Made by a program: the position numbers and the translations under genes. From an uncultured Bacilli bacterium (GTDB lineage: Bacteria; Bacillota_I; Bacilli_A; RF39; UBA660), in the NCBI GenBank assembly GCA_947625395.1, contig CANQOD010000056.1, positions 1-7,571 of the forward strand: a stretch of 7,571 bases of DNA. The letters run 5' to 3'. The stretch's first letter is position 1; each line of letters opens with the position of its first letter. The notes beneath the pieces are model-generated. The model did not search any database. It saw only the letters and a program-made list of their open reading frames with translations, and was not told the DNA's origin. Below, in pieces: positions 1 through 5,600 of this stretch.

Positions 1-1
1 G

Positions 2-26
2 AAAAAAACCAATCTTACGATTGATT
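2..26 (-). terminator. Intrinsic terminator of tRNA-Thr
   Basis: Read on the minus strand, arms 26-19 and 14-7 form an 8-bp stem (one G-U pair) with a GTAA loop, followed directly by a run of five T (positions 6-2). It lies about 45 bp past the 3' end of the tRNA-Thr gene and is the natural end of that transcript. Confidence 0.75.
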
Positions 27-38
27 TCTATATATCAA

Positions 39-58
39 TATTCGAAATAGTTCGAATA
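39..58. repeat. Small perfect inverted repeat
   Basis: TATTCGAA, four bases ATAG, then TTCGAATA form a perfect 8-bp inverted repeat between the tRNA-Thr 3' end and its terminator. No T-run follows on either strand. It may fold in the 3' trailer of the pre-tRNA; no function is assigned. Confidence 0.5.
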
Positions 59-68
59 GAAACGTCAA

Positions 69-142
69 TGGTGCCGAAAGACAGAATTGAACTGTCCGCT
101 GATCCTTACCAAGGATCTGTTTTACCACTAAACTATATCGGC
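69..142 (-). tRNA. tRNA-Thr (anticodon GGT)
   Basis: The minus strand folds as a 74-nt tRNA with encoded CCA (71-69) and discriminator A73. Arms are acceptor (142-136 with 79-73), a 4-bp D stem GTTT/AAAC with loop AGTGGTA, anticodon stem GATCC/GGATC with loop TTGGTAA, a 4-nt variable loop, and T stem GACAG/CTGTC with loop TTCAATT. The loop gives anticodon GGT, which reads ACC and ACT. The G1-C72 and C2-G71 pairs and the GU at positions 35-36 agree with known threonine identity elements. One acceptor pair, position 6 with 67 (window 137 and 78), is a T-T mismatch; all other stem pairs hold. The gene stands alone, divergent from tkt, with its own promoter and terminator. Confidence 0.93.
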
Positions 143-154
143 AAATGCATTTCA

Positions 155-183
155 ATTATAACAAGTTCCAAAAAGAAATGCAA
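155..183 (-). promoter_or_regulatory. Promoter of tRNA-Thr
   Basis: On the minus strand TTGCAT (183-178), a 17-bp spacer and a perfect TATAAT (160-155) form a sigma-A type promoter. Its start would be near 148, about six bases before the mature tRNA 5' end. The -35 hexamer is exactly the six-base loop of the 166-195 inverted repeat. Confidence 0.7.
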
Positions 184-195
184 TTCTTTTTGGAA
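166..195. promoter_or_regulatory. 12-bp perfect inverted repeat between divergent promoters
   Basis: TTCCAAAAAGAA (166-177), loop ATGCAA, then TTCTTTTTGGAA (184-195) is a perfect 12-bp palindrome. It covers the -35 element of the tRNA-Thr promoter (loop) and the proposed -35 of the tkt promoter (end of the right arm). No T-run follows on either strand, so it is not a normal terminator. It could be an operator for a dimeric regulator or simply a curved A-tract element; I recognise no known operator consensus. Confidence 0.6.
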
Positions 196-219
196 GAAAG
201 CCTCAGTTTATAGTATAAT
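190..219 (+). promoter_or_regulatory. Promoter of tkt
   Basis: TTGGAA (190-195), an 18-bp spacer and a perfect TATAAT (214-219) lie 18 bp before the tkt start. The predicted transcript start is near 226, so the 5' leader is very short and begins about where the ribosome binding site AGAGGTG (226-232) starts. The -35 is weak and lies inside the inverted repeat, so activation or repression there is plausible. Confidence 0.6.
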
Positions 220-237
220 AAGAGTAGAGGTGAAAAA

Positions 238-2223
238 ATGATTGCTGTAAAGGGAAACACAACTCCAATTAATGAAGGGAAAATTATTGAAAATATCAGG
301 GCACTCGGTATTGATATGATTGATGAAGCACAAAGCGGCCACCCAGGGATTGTTTTAGGAGCGGCCCCCATTTTATATGCATTGTATGCACATCATTTGC
401 GCTTTGACCCTAAAAATCCAACTTATTTTAATCGGGACCGTTTTGTTTTAAGTGCTGGTCATGGTTCAGCTTTATTATATGCCGTCCTTGCCATGGCAGG
501 CTATGACTTAGAAATGGAAGATTTAAAAGCATTTCGTCAATTAGGAAGTAAAACACCAGGACATCCAGAAGTGGGAAAAACACCAGGCGTTGAAGTTTCA
601 ACAGGACCGCTTGGACAAGGAGTCGCTACAGCGGTAGGAATGGCCATTGCTGCGAAATACCAACAAGCAATATTCAATCAAGAAAAAAAGAATTTTTTAG
701 ATTATAAAATCTATTGCCTCGTCGGAGATGGCGACTTAATGGAGGGCGTTGCTTATGAAGCTCTCAGTTTAGCAGGCACTTTAAAGTTAGATAATCTCAT
801 TCTTTTATATGATTCAAATCATATTTCATTAGATGGTAAAACAGAAATGACATTCCAAGAAAATGTTCATGACCGCTTAATTGCCTGTGGATTTGACGTG
901 TTTGACGTTCCTAATAGCGAGGATATTTTCGCCCTAGATAAAGCCATTGAAAGCGCCAAAGCAAGTTCGCAGCCTGCTTTCATTGAAGTTCATACTACGA
1001 TTGGAAAATATTCCTCTTTAGAGGGAACCAACAAAGTACATGGAACGCCACTTTCTAAAAGCGAGATTACAGCCTTAAAAGCCAAACTTCATATGCGTGA
1101 TATTCCATTTACAATCTCAAGTGAAGCCATCGAAGATTTTCAGTATCAAATTACAAATCGCTGTAGTAATCTTGTAGAAGAATGGAACAAGAAAAAAGAA
1201 GAACTCAGTGAACCACTCAAAAAGGAGCTCGCTTTTTTAGAAAATCCTGACAAGTCTATCAAATTAACAAAGTTCGATTATCAGCCACCTGAAAGCAAAG
1301 AAGAGTCATTACGAGAAACTTCCGCAAAAGTACTTTCCTCTATTTGCCAAAAATATACCTTTGTTTTAAACGGAAGTGCTGACTTATTTGCTTCCTGCAA
1401 AAATTATTTACAAGAACAGGGAGATTTTGGACCGAATCATTATCAAGGACGTAACCTTTGGTTCGGCGTTCGAGAACATGCCATGGCAGCTGTAGCAAAT
1501 GGCCTCGCGCTTTGTGGGATTCGTCCTATCGTTTCAACTTATTTAGCTTTCAGCGATTATTTACGTCCAGCTCTTAGAATGACCGCTTTGATGAATTTAC
1601 CAGTCCTTTATTTATTTACACATGATTCTATTAGCGTAGGGGAAGATGGACCAACACATCAAGCCGTAGAACAACTTGTTTCTTTACGAGCAACTCCGAA
1701 TCTAGATGTCTATCGACCAGGAGATGCCAATGAAATCATTGGAACGTATAAAACTGTCTTTGAATCTAATCATCCAGCTTGTATTGTCCTTGGTCGCAAT
1801 CGCGTTCCAGTCTTAACAGGAACCAATACAGCTTCTGTAGAAAAAGGTGCCTATATCGTCAAACAAGAAGAACGTACTTTAGATGGAATTTTAATTGCCA
1901 CCGGCGAAGAGTTATCTCTAGCAGAACAAGTCGTTGAAAATCTCTTTAGAAAAGGGTATGATTTACGCTTAATTAGTATGCCATGCCTAGAGCGATATGC
2001 ACATTTAAGCGAGGAAGAAAAAGAAGCGTTGCTTCCTGTCGGTGTTAAAAAATTTGTCATTGAAAAAGCCTCTTCTTATTCTTGGTACCAATTTGTATAC
2101 GACCAAAAATATCTGTTTACAAATGACCAATTCGGTGCCAGTGGCAATCGTCAAGAACTCGATGAAGCTTATCATTTTACCGTTACTCAAATTGAAGAAA
2201 AAATTGAGAAACTCCTCCATTAA
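238..2223 (+). CDS. tkt: Transketolase
   Basis: This 661-residue protein has the usual length and layout of a bacterial transketolase, the thiamine-diphosphate enzyme that moves two-carbon ketol units between sugar phosphates in the cytosolic pentose phosphate pathway. Visible motifs include SGHPG (33-37), with H35 matching an active-site His; GPLGQG in the cofactor domain; GDGDLMEG (163-170) followed by the DSN containing N194, the GDG...N diphosphate/Mg motif; FGVREH (409-414), where E413 fits the catalytic Glu that activates the cofactor; and THDS..GEDGPTHQ in the pyrimidine domain. A C-terminal transketolase domain follows. The ATG at 238 has AGAGGTG at good spacing. The gene precedes sirA and yneF, the order I recall from Bacillus subtilis. 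No terminator separates it from sirA, so read-through is likely. Confidence 0.97.
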   Translation: MIAVKGNTTPINEGKIIENIRALGIDMIDEAQSGHPGIVLGAAPILYALYAHHLRFDPKNPTYFNRDRFVLSAGHGSALLYAVLAMAGYDLEMEDLKAFRQLGSKTPGHPEVGKTPGVEVSTGPLGQGVATAVGMAIAAKYQQAIFNQEKKNFLDYKIYCLVGDGDLMEGVAYEALSLAGTLKLDNLILLYDSNHISLDGKTEMTFQENVHDRLIACGFDVFDVPNSEDIFALDKAIESAKASSQPAFIEVHTTIGKYSSLEGTNKVHGTPLSKSEITALKAKLHMRDIPFTISSEAIEDFQYQITNRCSNLVEEWNKKKEELSEPLKKELAFLENPDKSIKLTKFDYQPPESKEESLRETSAKVLSSICQKYTFVLNGSADLFASCKNYLQEQGDFGPNHYQGRNLWFGVREHAMAAVANGLALCGIRPIVSTYLAFSDYLRPALRMTALMNLPVLYLFTHDSISVGEDGPTHQAVEQLVSLRATPNLDVYRPGDANEIIGTYKTVFESNHPACIVLGRNRVPVLTGTNTASVEKGAYIVKQEERTLDGILIATGEELSLAEQVVENLFRKGYDLRLISMPCLERYAHLSEEEKEALLPVGVKKFVIEKASSYSWYQFVYDQKYLFTNDQFGASGNRQELDEAYHFTVTQIEEKIEKLLH

Positions 2224-2231
2224 TTCGACAA
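2224..2231 (-). promoter_or_regulatory. Spo0A box (0A box) upstream of sirA
   Basis: The minus strand reads TTGTCGAA, an exact match to the Spo0A core TGTCGAA with the common leading T. It begins on the base after the tkt stop codon and lies 43 bp before the sirA start. A poor -10 candidate, TATTCT (2252-2257), would put the box over the -35 region, the position used at Spo0A-activated sigma-A promoters such as spoIIG. No second tandem box was seen. I infer Spo0A control of sirA, as described in B. subtilis. Confidence 0.6.
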
Positions 2232-2274
2232 ATTTAGAGAGAAAAACCGTGTATTCTAAAATGGGTGATACAGA

Positions 2275-2700
2275 ATGCGCGAATATTATCTATTTCGAGT
2301 AAAAGAAGAATTTAAAATGTTATATCAAGAAAATCAGGTCATTTTATACCAAATTTTTAAACAAATTTATCAATTGCCAAAAGAAGATGTTGAATATGGC
2401 TACAGTTTATTTCATCAACTAACCAAAAAAATCGAAAAAGAAAAATTGGACCAAGAACTCTTTTTGAAACTGCACGGTTCCATTCCTTACAGCAAAAAAG
2501 GAGATACACATTTTGTCAACAATTTATATCAAGATGAAATCAGCACTTTAAAAGTGAAGCATACCTATATTCACATTCATAGTAATAAAAACTTTACAGA
2601 GTTCTTTACGATTCTACAACAATTTGATCATAACTATTTTGTTTGCGATTTTCAAAATCAAGATTATTTTTTCCTAGAAAATATAAAAGTACTTGTTTAG
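2275..2700 (+). CDS. sirA: SirA-like sporulation inhibitor of DNA replication
   Basis: This 141-residue soluble protein resembles B. subtilis SirA (YneE), which is made on entry into sporulation, binds domain I of the initiator DnaA and blocks new rounds of replication. The N-terminus, MREYYLFRVKEEF then Y17, follows the pattern I remember for SirA; F13 and Y17 would match F14 and Y18, reported as DnaA-contact residues. The C-terminal half (HTYIHIHSN...FVCDFQNQDYFFL) also fits the family fold pattern. Position between tkt and yneF is the strongest support. The ATG at 2275 has GGGTGA (2263-2268) six bases upstream. The 51-bp gap after tkt carries an exact Spo0A box. Overall sequence similarity to SirA looks low, so the name rests on pattern plus synteny. 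Confidence 0.75.
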   Translation: MREYYLFRVKEEFKMLYQENQVILYQIFKQIYQLPKEDVEYGYSLFHQLTKKIEKEKLDQELFLKLHGSIPYSKKGDTHFVNNLYQDEISTLKVKHTYIHIHSNKNFTEFFTILQQFDHNYFVCDFQNQDYFFLENIKVLV

Positions 2701-2721
2701 AGCACAACATTTTAGTAAAAT
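2693..2721 (+). promoter_or_regulatory. Promoter of yneF
   Basis: TTGTTT (2693-2698), a 17-bp spacer and TAAAAT (2716-2721) form a sigma-A type promoter whose -35 overlaps the end of sirA. It would let yneF be made independently of tkt and sirA. Confidence 0.5.
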
Positions 2722-2739
2722 AAAAGAGGAGGGAAAAGT

Positions 2740-2949
2740 ATGTTACAGGACATTTTATTGTTAGTGGTTGGATTAATCATCGGCTTTGTTATTGGCTTTT
2801 TCGTCGCACGAAGCGTCATGAAAAAATATTTAAAAAAGAATCCTCCTATTAACGAAGAAATGATTAAAACGTTAATGATGCAGATGGGTAGAAAACCAAG
2901 TCAAAAACAAATAAATCAAATGATGAAATCCATGGAAAAATATATGTAA
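2740..2949 (+). CDS. yneF: YneF family (UPF0154) small membrane protein
   Basis: This 69-residue protein has one N-terminal membrane segment (about residues 4-24, glycine-rich, ending FFVARS) and a conserved cytosolic tail. The tail contains KKNPPINEEM, LMMQMGRKPSQKQINQMMK, the signature of the UPF0154/YneF family, a widely conserved Bacilli protein without a defined function as far as I know. Length matches the family (about 70 residues). The ATG at 2740 has a strong AGAGGAGGG (2725-2733). It follows the sirA-like gene by 39 bp, as in Bacillus, and ends just before a strong terminator. Confidence 0.93.
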   Translation: MLQDILLLVVGLIIGFVIGFFVARSVMKKYLKKNPPINEEMIKTLMMQMGRKPSQKQINQMMKSMEKYM

Positions 2950-2960
2950 AAGTATATGTA

Positions 2961-2985
2961 GAAAACAGGGTTGCCTGTTTTTTTC
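2961..2985 (+). terminator. Terminator after yneF
   Basis: AAAACAGG (2962-2969), loop GTTG, CCTGTTTT (2974-2981) make a perfect 8-bp stem running into further T residues. It ends the tkt-sirA-yneF unit 12 bp past the yneF stop. Confidence 0.88.
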
Positions 2986-3014
2986 TTGCATTTTTAGACA
3001 AAATATGGTAAAAT
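2986..3014 (+). promoter_or_regulatory. Promoter of the 218-residue protein gene
   Basis: TTGCAT (2986-2991), a 17-bp spacer and TAAAAT (3009-3014) preceded by TGG, an extended -10, start directly after the yneF terminator. The -35 equals that of the tRNA-Thr promoter. Expected transcript start is near 3021. Confidence 0.7.
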
Positions 3015-3046
3015 AGAGCGCGAAAAAGAAAAAAGGGGGTTCTATC

Positions 3047-3703
3047 ATGGAAGAATATTCTATGTCGATTACCATTTGCAATCTACTCAACGATATCAGT
3101 CGGAAAGGAAAAGTATCTGGAAAAATTTGTTTCCGAGAGGTCAATTTACCTCAAACACAAGAAGAAAAAGAACAAGTCATTGCAATCATGACCCATTCAC
3201 TTCAAACAACAACACAGGAAAACGTCTTTGATGCGCTTTATCAATCTTTAGCAACCTATGAAGATCAATTGATTCGCGCTTGTCAATACAACAAAAGAAG
3301 TAAGACAGCCCTTACATTGCTGCAAAGTGAACTAACTTCCTACTATACATTTTTAGAAATCCTTTTAGCGATGGACCATCATCAAGTAGAAAAACAAATG
3401 GAAACCTTAGGTTCTTTTCATCAAGAAGCAAATATTCATACCTTTTATCATCTGAAAGATAGAAAAGAATTACTTGAGGTTACTTTAAATGAACTACAAG
3501 CACCTAAGAATCCATCTAATCAACATTTTTATGATTTACAAAAGGACGCAATCTGTTTCGAAAATCATCTTGATAAACAAGAAGCTTTAAATTATTATGG
3601 CTTTCTGACAGAAGAGAAAAGGGAAGCAAATCAGAAAAAAGCAAGGACACAGAAACAAAAAATCAGAGCTTCTCTTGACAAATATCCAAAAGTGGCTGTA
3701 TAA
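3047..3703 (+). CDS. Hypothetical soluble protein, 218 residues
   Basis: I do not recognise this protein. The ATG at 3047 has AGGGGG (3034-3039) seven bases upstream; a second in-frame ATG at 3062 has no comparable site. It has no signal peptide and no membrane segment. The sequence looks mostly helical, with long Gln/Lys/Glu-rich stretches, a more hydrophobic patch near residues 95-110 (YYTFLEILLAMD) and a basic tail (residues about 190-214, rich in Lys, Arg and Gln) that could contact nucleic acid or be disordered. There are few Cys and no recognisable catalytic motif. The gene is monocistronic: its own extended -10 promoter and its own terminator isolate it from yneF and tRNA-Gln. Clear punctuation and normal codon use argue that it is a real gene, probably lineage-restricted. 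Confidence 0.85.
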   Translation: MEEYSMSITICNLLNDISRKGKVSGKICFREVNLPQTQEEKEQVIAIMTHSLQTTTQENVFDALYQSLATYEDQLIRACQYNKRSKTALTLLQSELTSYYTFLEILLAMDHHQVEKQMETLGSFHQEANIHTFYHLKDRKELLEVTLNELQAPKNPSNQHFYDLQKDAICFENHLDKQEALNYYGFLTEEKREANQKKARTQKQKIRASLDKYPKVAV

Positions 3704-3718
3704 GTCACTTTCTTTTTT
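3689..3718 (+). terminator. Terminator overlapping the stop of the 218-residue protein gene
   Basis: AAAGTGGCT (3689-3697), loop GTATA, AGTCACTTT (3703-3711) form a 9-bp stem with one G-T pair, followed by C and six T. The left arm encodes the last codons and the loop contains the first bases of the stop codon, so coding and termination signals share sequence. Confidence 0.85.
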
Positions 3719-3728
3719 GGAAAAAAAC

Positions 3729-3757
3729 TTGAAAGAATAGAGGTTATGGAGTAAAAT
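3729..3757 (+). promoter_or_regulatory. Promoter of tRNA-Gln (and probably gltX)
   Basis: TTGAAA (3729-3734), a 17-bp spacer and TAAAAT (3752-3757) form a good sigma-A promoter about 18 bp before the tRNA 5' end. The same two hexamers with the same spacing occur before tRNA-Glu at 7285-7313. No good promoter was found between the tRNA and gltX, so this one probably drives both. Confidence 0.75.
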
Positions 3758-3775
3758 ATAGGTAGATTTTGTTTT

Positions 3776-3850
3776 TGCCCCGTGGCCAAGTGGTAAGGCA
3801 GAGCGCTCTGACCGCTCGATGCGTTAGTTCGAATCTAACCGGGGCAGCCA
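3776..3850 (+). tRNA. tRNA-Gln (anticodon CTG)
   Basis: This 75-nt cloverleaf with encoded CCA has all stems fully paired: acceptor TGCCCCG/CGGGGCA, D stem GCC/GGC, anticodon stem GAGCG/CGCTC with loop CTCTGAC, variable loop GATGC, T stem GTTAG/CTAAC with loop TTCGAAT. The anticodon CTG reads only CAG. The weak T1-A72 first pair and discriminator G73 are the usual glutamine features. In bacteria without GlnRS this tRNA is first charged with Glu by GluRS and then amidated by GatCAB; whether that holds here cannot be seen in the window. The gene lies 52 bp upstream of gltX, in the same direction. Confidence 0.96.
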
Positions 3851-3860
3851 AAGAGAAATC

Positions 3861-3885
3861 AAACATCTTCAAAGATGTTTTTTAT
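3861..3885 (+). terminator. Terminator-like hairpin between tRNA-Gln and gltX
   Basis: AAACATCT (3861-3868), loop TCAA, AGATGTTT (3873-3880) form a perfect 8-bp stem running into TTT. It should end most tRNA-Gln transcripts. As I see no separate gltX promoter, gltX would depend on leakage past it, which makes the hairpin a possible attenuator. Confidence 0.75.
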
Positions 3886-3890
3886 ATCAA

Positions 3891-3897
3891 AGGAGGG
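3891..3897 (+). promoter_or_regulatory. Ribosome binding site that sets the gltX start
   Basis: AGGAGGG lies five bases before the ATG at 3903 but only two bases before an in-frame TTG at 3900. The spacing selects the ATG. Confidence 0.8.
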
Positions 3898-3902
3898 ATT
3901 TG

Positions 3903-5567
3903 ATGACCACCCATGATTTAGCAGATTTAATTTTTCCAAATATTGACAAAACAATTGAAGACTATGAAGCAATCTATCCAGAAAGAACGCTAGAAGAGGG
4001 CGCTAAAGTCACTCGTTTTGCGCCAAGTCCTACAGGATTCATGCATATTGGAAATTTTTTAAGTGCAGTCATCGACTATGTCTTAGCTAAAAATTCCAAT
4101 GGCGTTTTCTATTTACGAAATGAAGACACTGACAAAACACGAGAAGTGGAAAATGCCGTTCAATCGATTATGAAAATTTTAGACCAATATCATTTGAATC
4201 CGGAAGAATATGAATATGATGGAAAAACTGTAGGTCATTATGGACCTTATATTCAAAGTGAACGAAAAGAAATCTATCATGCTTTTATCAAACACCTCAT
4301 TGAAATTGGACGGGCCTACCCTTGTTTTTGTACCAAAGAAACATTGGAAGAGCAACGTAAAAATCAAGAAATGGATAAAGAAAGAACCGGTTATTACGGA
4401 GATTATGCTTTTTGTCGTAGTTTGACAATTGAAGAACAAATCGAAAAAATTAAAGCTGGCGTTCCTTATGTCATCCGCTTTAAATCTTCCGGTGATTTTG
4501 AGAAAAAGTTCCTCTTTGATGATTTAGTAAAAGGGCGAATCGAACTTCCTGAAAATGACCAAGATGTTCCAATTATGAAATCAGATAATCAATTACCTAC
4601 CTATCATTTTGCCCATTTAGTAGATGACCATTTAATGAGAACGACGCATGTCGTGCGTGGGGAAGAGTGGTTAAGTTCTGTGCCTCTTCATATTGATTTG
4701 TTTAAAGCATTTGGCTTTAAACCTCCTAAGTATATTCATATTCCACTGATTATGAAAAAAGATGAAGAAACAGGAAATGCTAGAAAAATCAGTAAACGGA
4801 AAGACCCCGAAGCATCTATGCAGTATTATGAAGAAAAGGGCTATCCAACTTTAGCGGTTATCGAAGCAATCATGACAATTGCAAATTCCAATTATGAGGA
4901 GTGGCATCAAGGACATCCGGATTTACCTTTTACAGCCTTTCCATTTTCTCCTAAAAAAATGAGTTCTAGTGGTGCCTATTTTGATTTAGAAAAATTGGAT
5001 AATTTATCTAAAAATTACATCAGTAAACTCACCAAAGAAGAAGTTTATGAGCAAGTTCTTGCTTGGGCACGAAAATATGACTTTGATTTTGCGCAACATT
5101 TAGAACAAGAAAAAGAACGTTCTTTAGCCATTTTTAATATTGAAAGAGAACAAAAGAAACCACGAAAAGATTTTGTGCACTGGAGTGGAGTTAAACAACA
5201 AATTGCCTATCTTTATGATGATTATTTCTTTCAAGACGCCAAGAAAACCTATCAGGATTTACAAGACGAGGAGGAAGAAAGCGATTTAATAGAAGCTTAT
5301 GCCAAGGAATATCATCCTTTCGCTACAGAAAGTGAATGGTTCGAACACATTAAAAACTTTGCGATTGCTCATCATTATGCGCCAAGTCCAAAAATGTATC
5401 AAGAAGACCCATCCTTATATAAAGGACATGTCGGCATGATTTGTGAAGCACTTCGCCATATCATCACAGGAAGACGGGAAACTCCCAATTTATACCAAAT
5501 TCTCAATATCATTGGTCCAGAAGGACTCATGAAAAGAATTCAATTTTATCAAAACAGAAAAAAGTAG
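3903..5567 (+). CDS. gltX: Glutamate--tRNA ligase (GluRS), long form
   Basis: This 554-residue class I synthetase attaches glutamate to tRNA in the cytosol. The Rossmann domain opens with RFAPSPTG then HIGN (48-51), a variant of HIGH, followed by YLRNEDTDKTR. The second ATP motif is KISKR (295-299). YHFAHLVDDHLMRTTHVVRGEEW is typical of GluRS and separates it from GlnRS. C141, C143 and C171 could bind zinc, as in some GluRS and Glu-Q-RS proteins. Compared with the usual 470-490 residue enzyme it has about 35 extra residues before the first motif and a longer total length, which I associate with clostridial-type GluRS. It ends with tandem in-frame TAG codons. It follows tRNA-Gln(CTG) and heads the gltX-lipid kinase-ywaF unit. 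Its tRNA specificity (Glu only, both Glu and Gln, or Gln) cannot be read from sequence. Confidence 0.95.
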   Translation: MTTHDLADLIFPNIDKTIEDYEAIYPERTLEEGAKVTRFAPSPTGFMHIGNFLSAVIDYVLAKNSNGVFYLRNEDTDKTREVENAVQSIMKILDQYHLNPEEYEYDGKTVGHYGPYIQSERKEIYHAFIKHLIEIGRAYPCFCTKETLEEQRKNQEMDKERTGYYGDYAFCRSLTIEEQIEKIKAGVPYVIRFKSSGDFEKKFLFDDLVKGRIELPENDQDVPIMKSDNQLPTYHFAHLVDDHLMRTTHVVRGEEWLSSVPLHIDLFKAFGFKPPKYIHIPLIMKKDEETGNARKISKRKDPEASMQYYEEKGYPTLAVIEAIMTIANSNYEEWHQGHPDLPFTAFPFSPKKMSSSGAYFDLEKLDNLSKNYISKLTKEEVYEQVLAWARKYDFDFAQHLEQEKERSLAIFNIEREQKKPRKDFVHWSGVKQQIAYLYDDYFFQDAKKTYQDLQDEEEESDLIEAYAKEYHPFATESEWFEHIKNFAIAHHYAPSPKMYQEDPSLYKGHVGMICEALRHIITGRRETPNLYQILNIIGPEGLMKRIQFYQNRKK

Positions 5568-5589
5568 TAGAAAAAGAAAATGAACATTC

Positions 5590-5596
5590 GAGGTGA
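5590..5596 (+). promoter_or_regulatory. Ribosome binding site that sets the lipid kinase start
   Basis: GAGGTGA is correctly spaced for the ATG at 5601. The longer frame from ATG 5580 has only A-rich sequence before it and adds seven residues that contain this site. Confidence 0.75.
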
Positions 5597-5600
5597 CAAT

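Noticed and set aside
166..195. Inverted repeat read as a transcription terminator
   Set aside because: No T-run follows the stem on either strand, and it lies upstream of both flanking genes.
2042..2302. Plus-strand 86-codon frame overlapping the end of tkt and the start of sirA
   Set aside because: It is an out-of-frame shadow of tkt without a ribosome binding site and would cross the Spo0A box.
3061..3070. Near match to a Spo0A box (TGTCGAT)
   Set aside because: It has one mismatch and lies inside coding sequence downstream of the start codon.
2872..3144. Minus-strand open frame opposite yneF and the next gene
   Set aside because: It is antisense to two well-supported genes, a terminator and a promoter, and its protein is low-complexity Phe-rich.
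3900..3902. In-frame TTG as an earlier gltX start
   Set aside because: It is only two bases after AGGAGGG; the ATG at 3903 has correct spacing.
3851..3902. T-box riboswitch before gltX
   Set aside because: The gap is too short for a T-box leader and has no T-box sequence; only a simple hairpin is present.
5580..5600. Earlier ATG for the lipid kinase
   Set aside because: Only A-rich sequence precedes it, and the added seven codons contain the GAGGTGA that serves the ATG at 5601.
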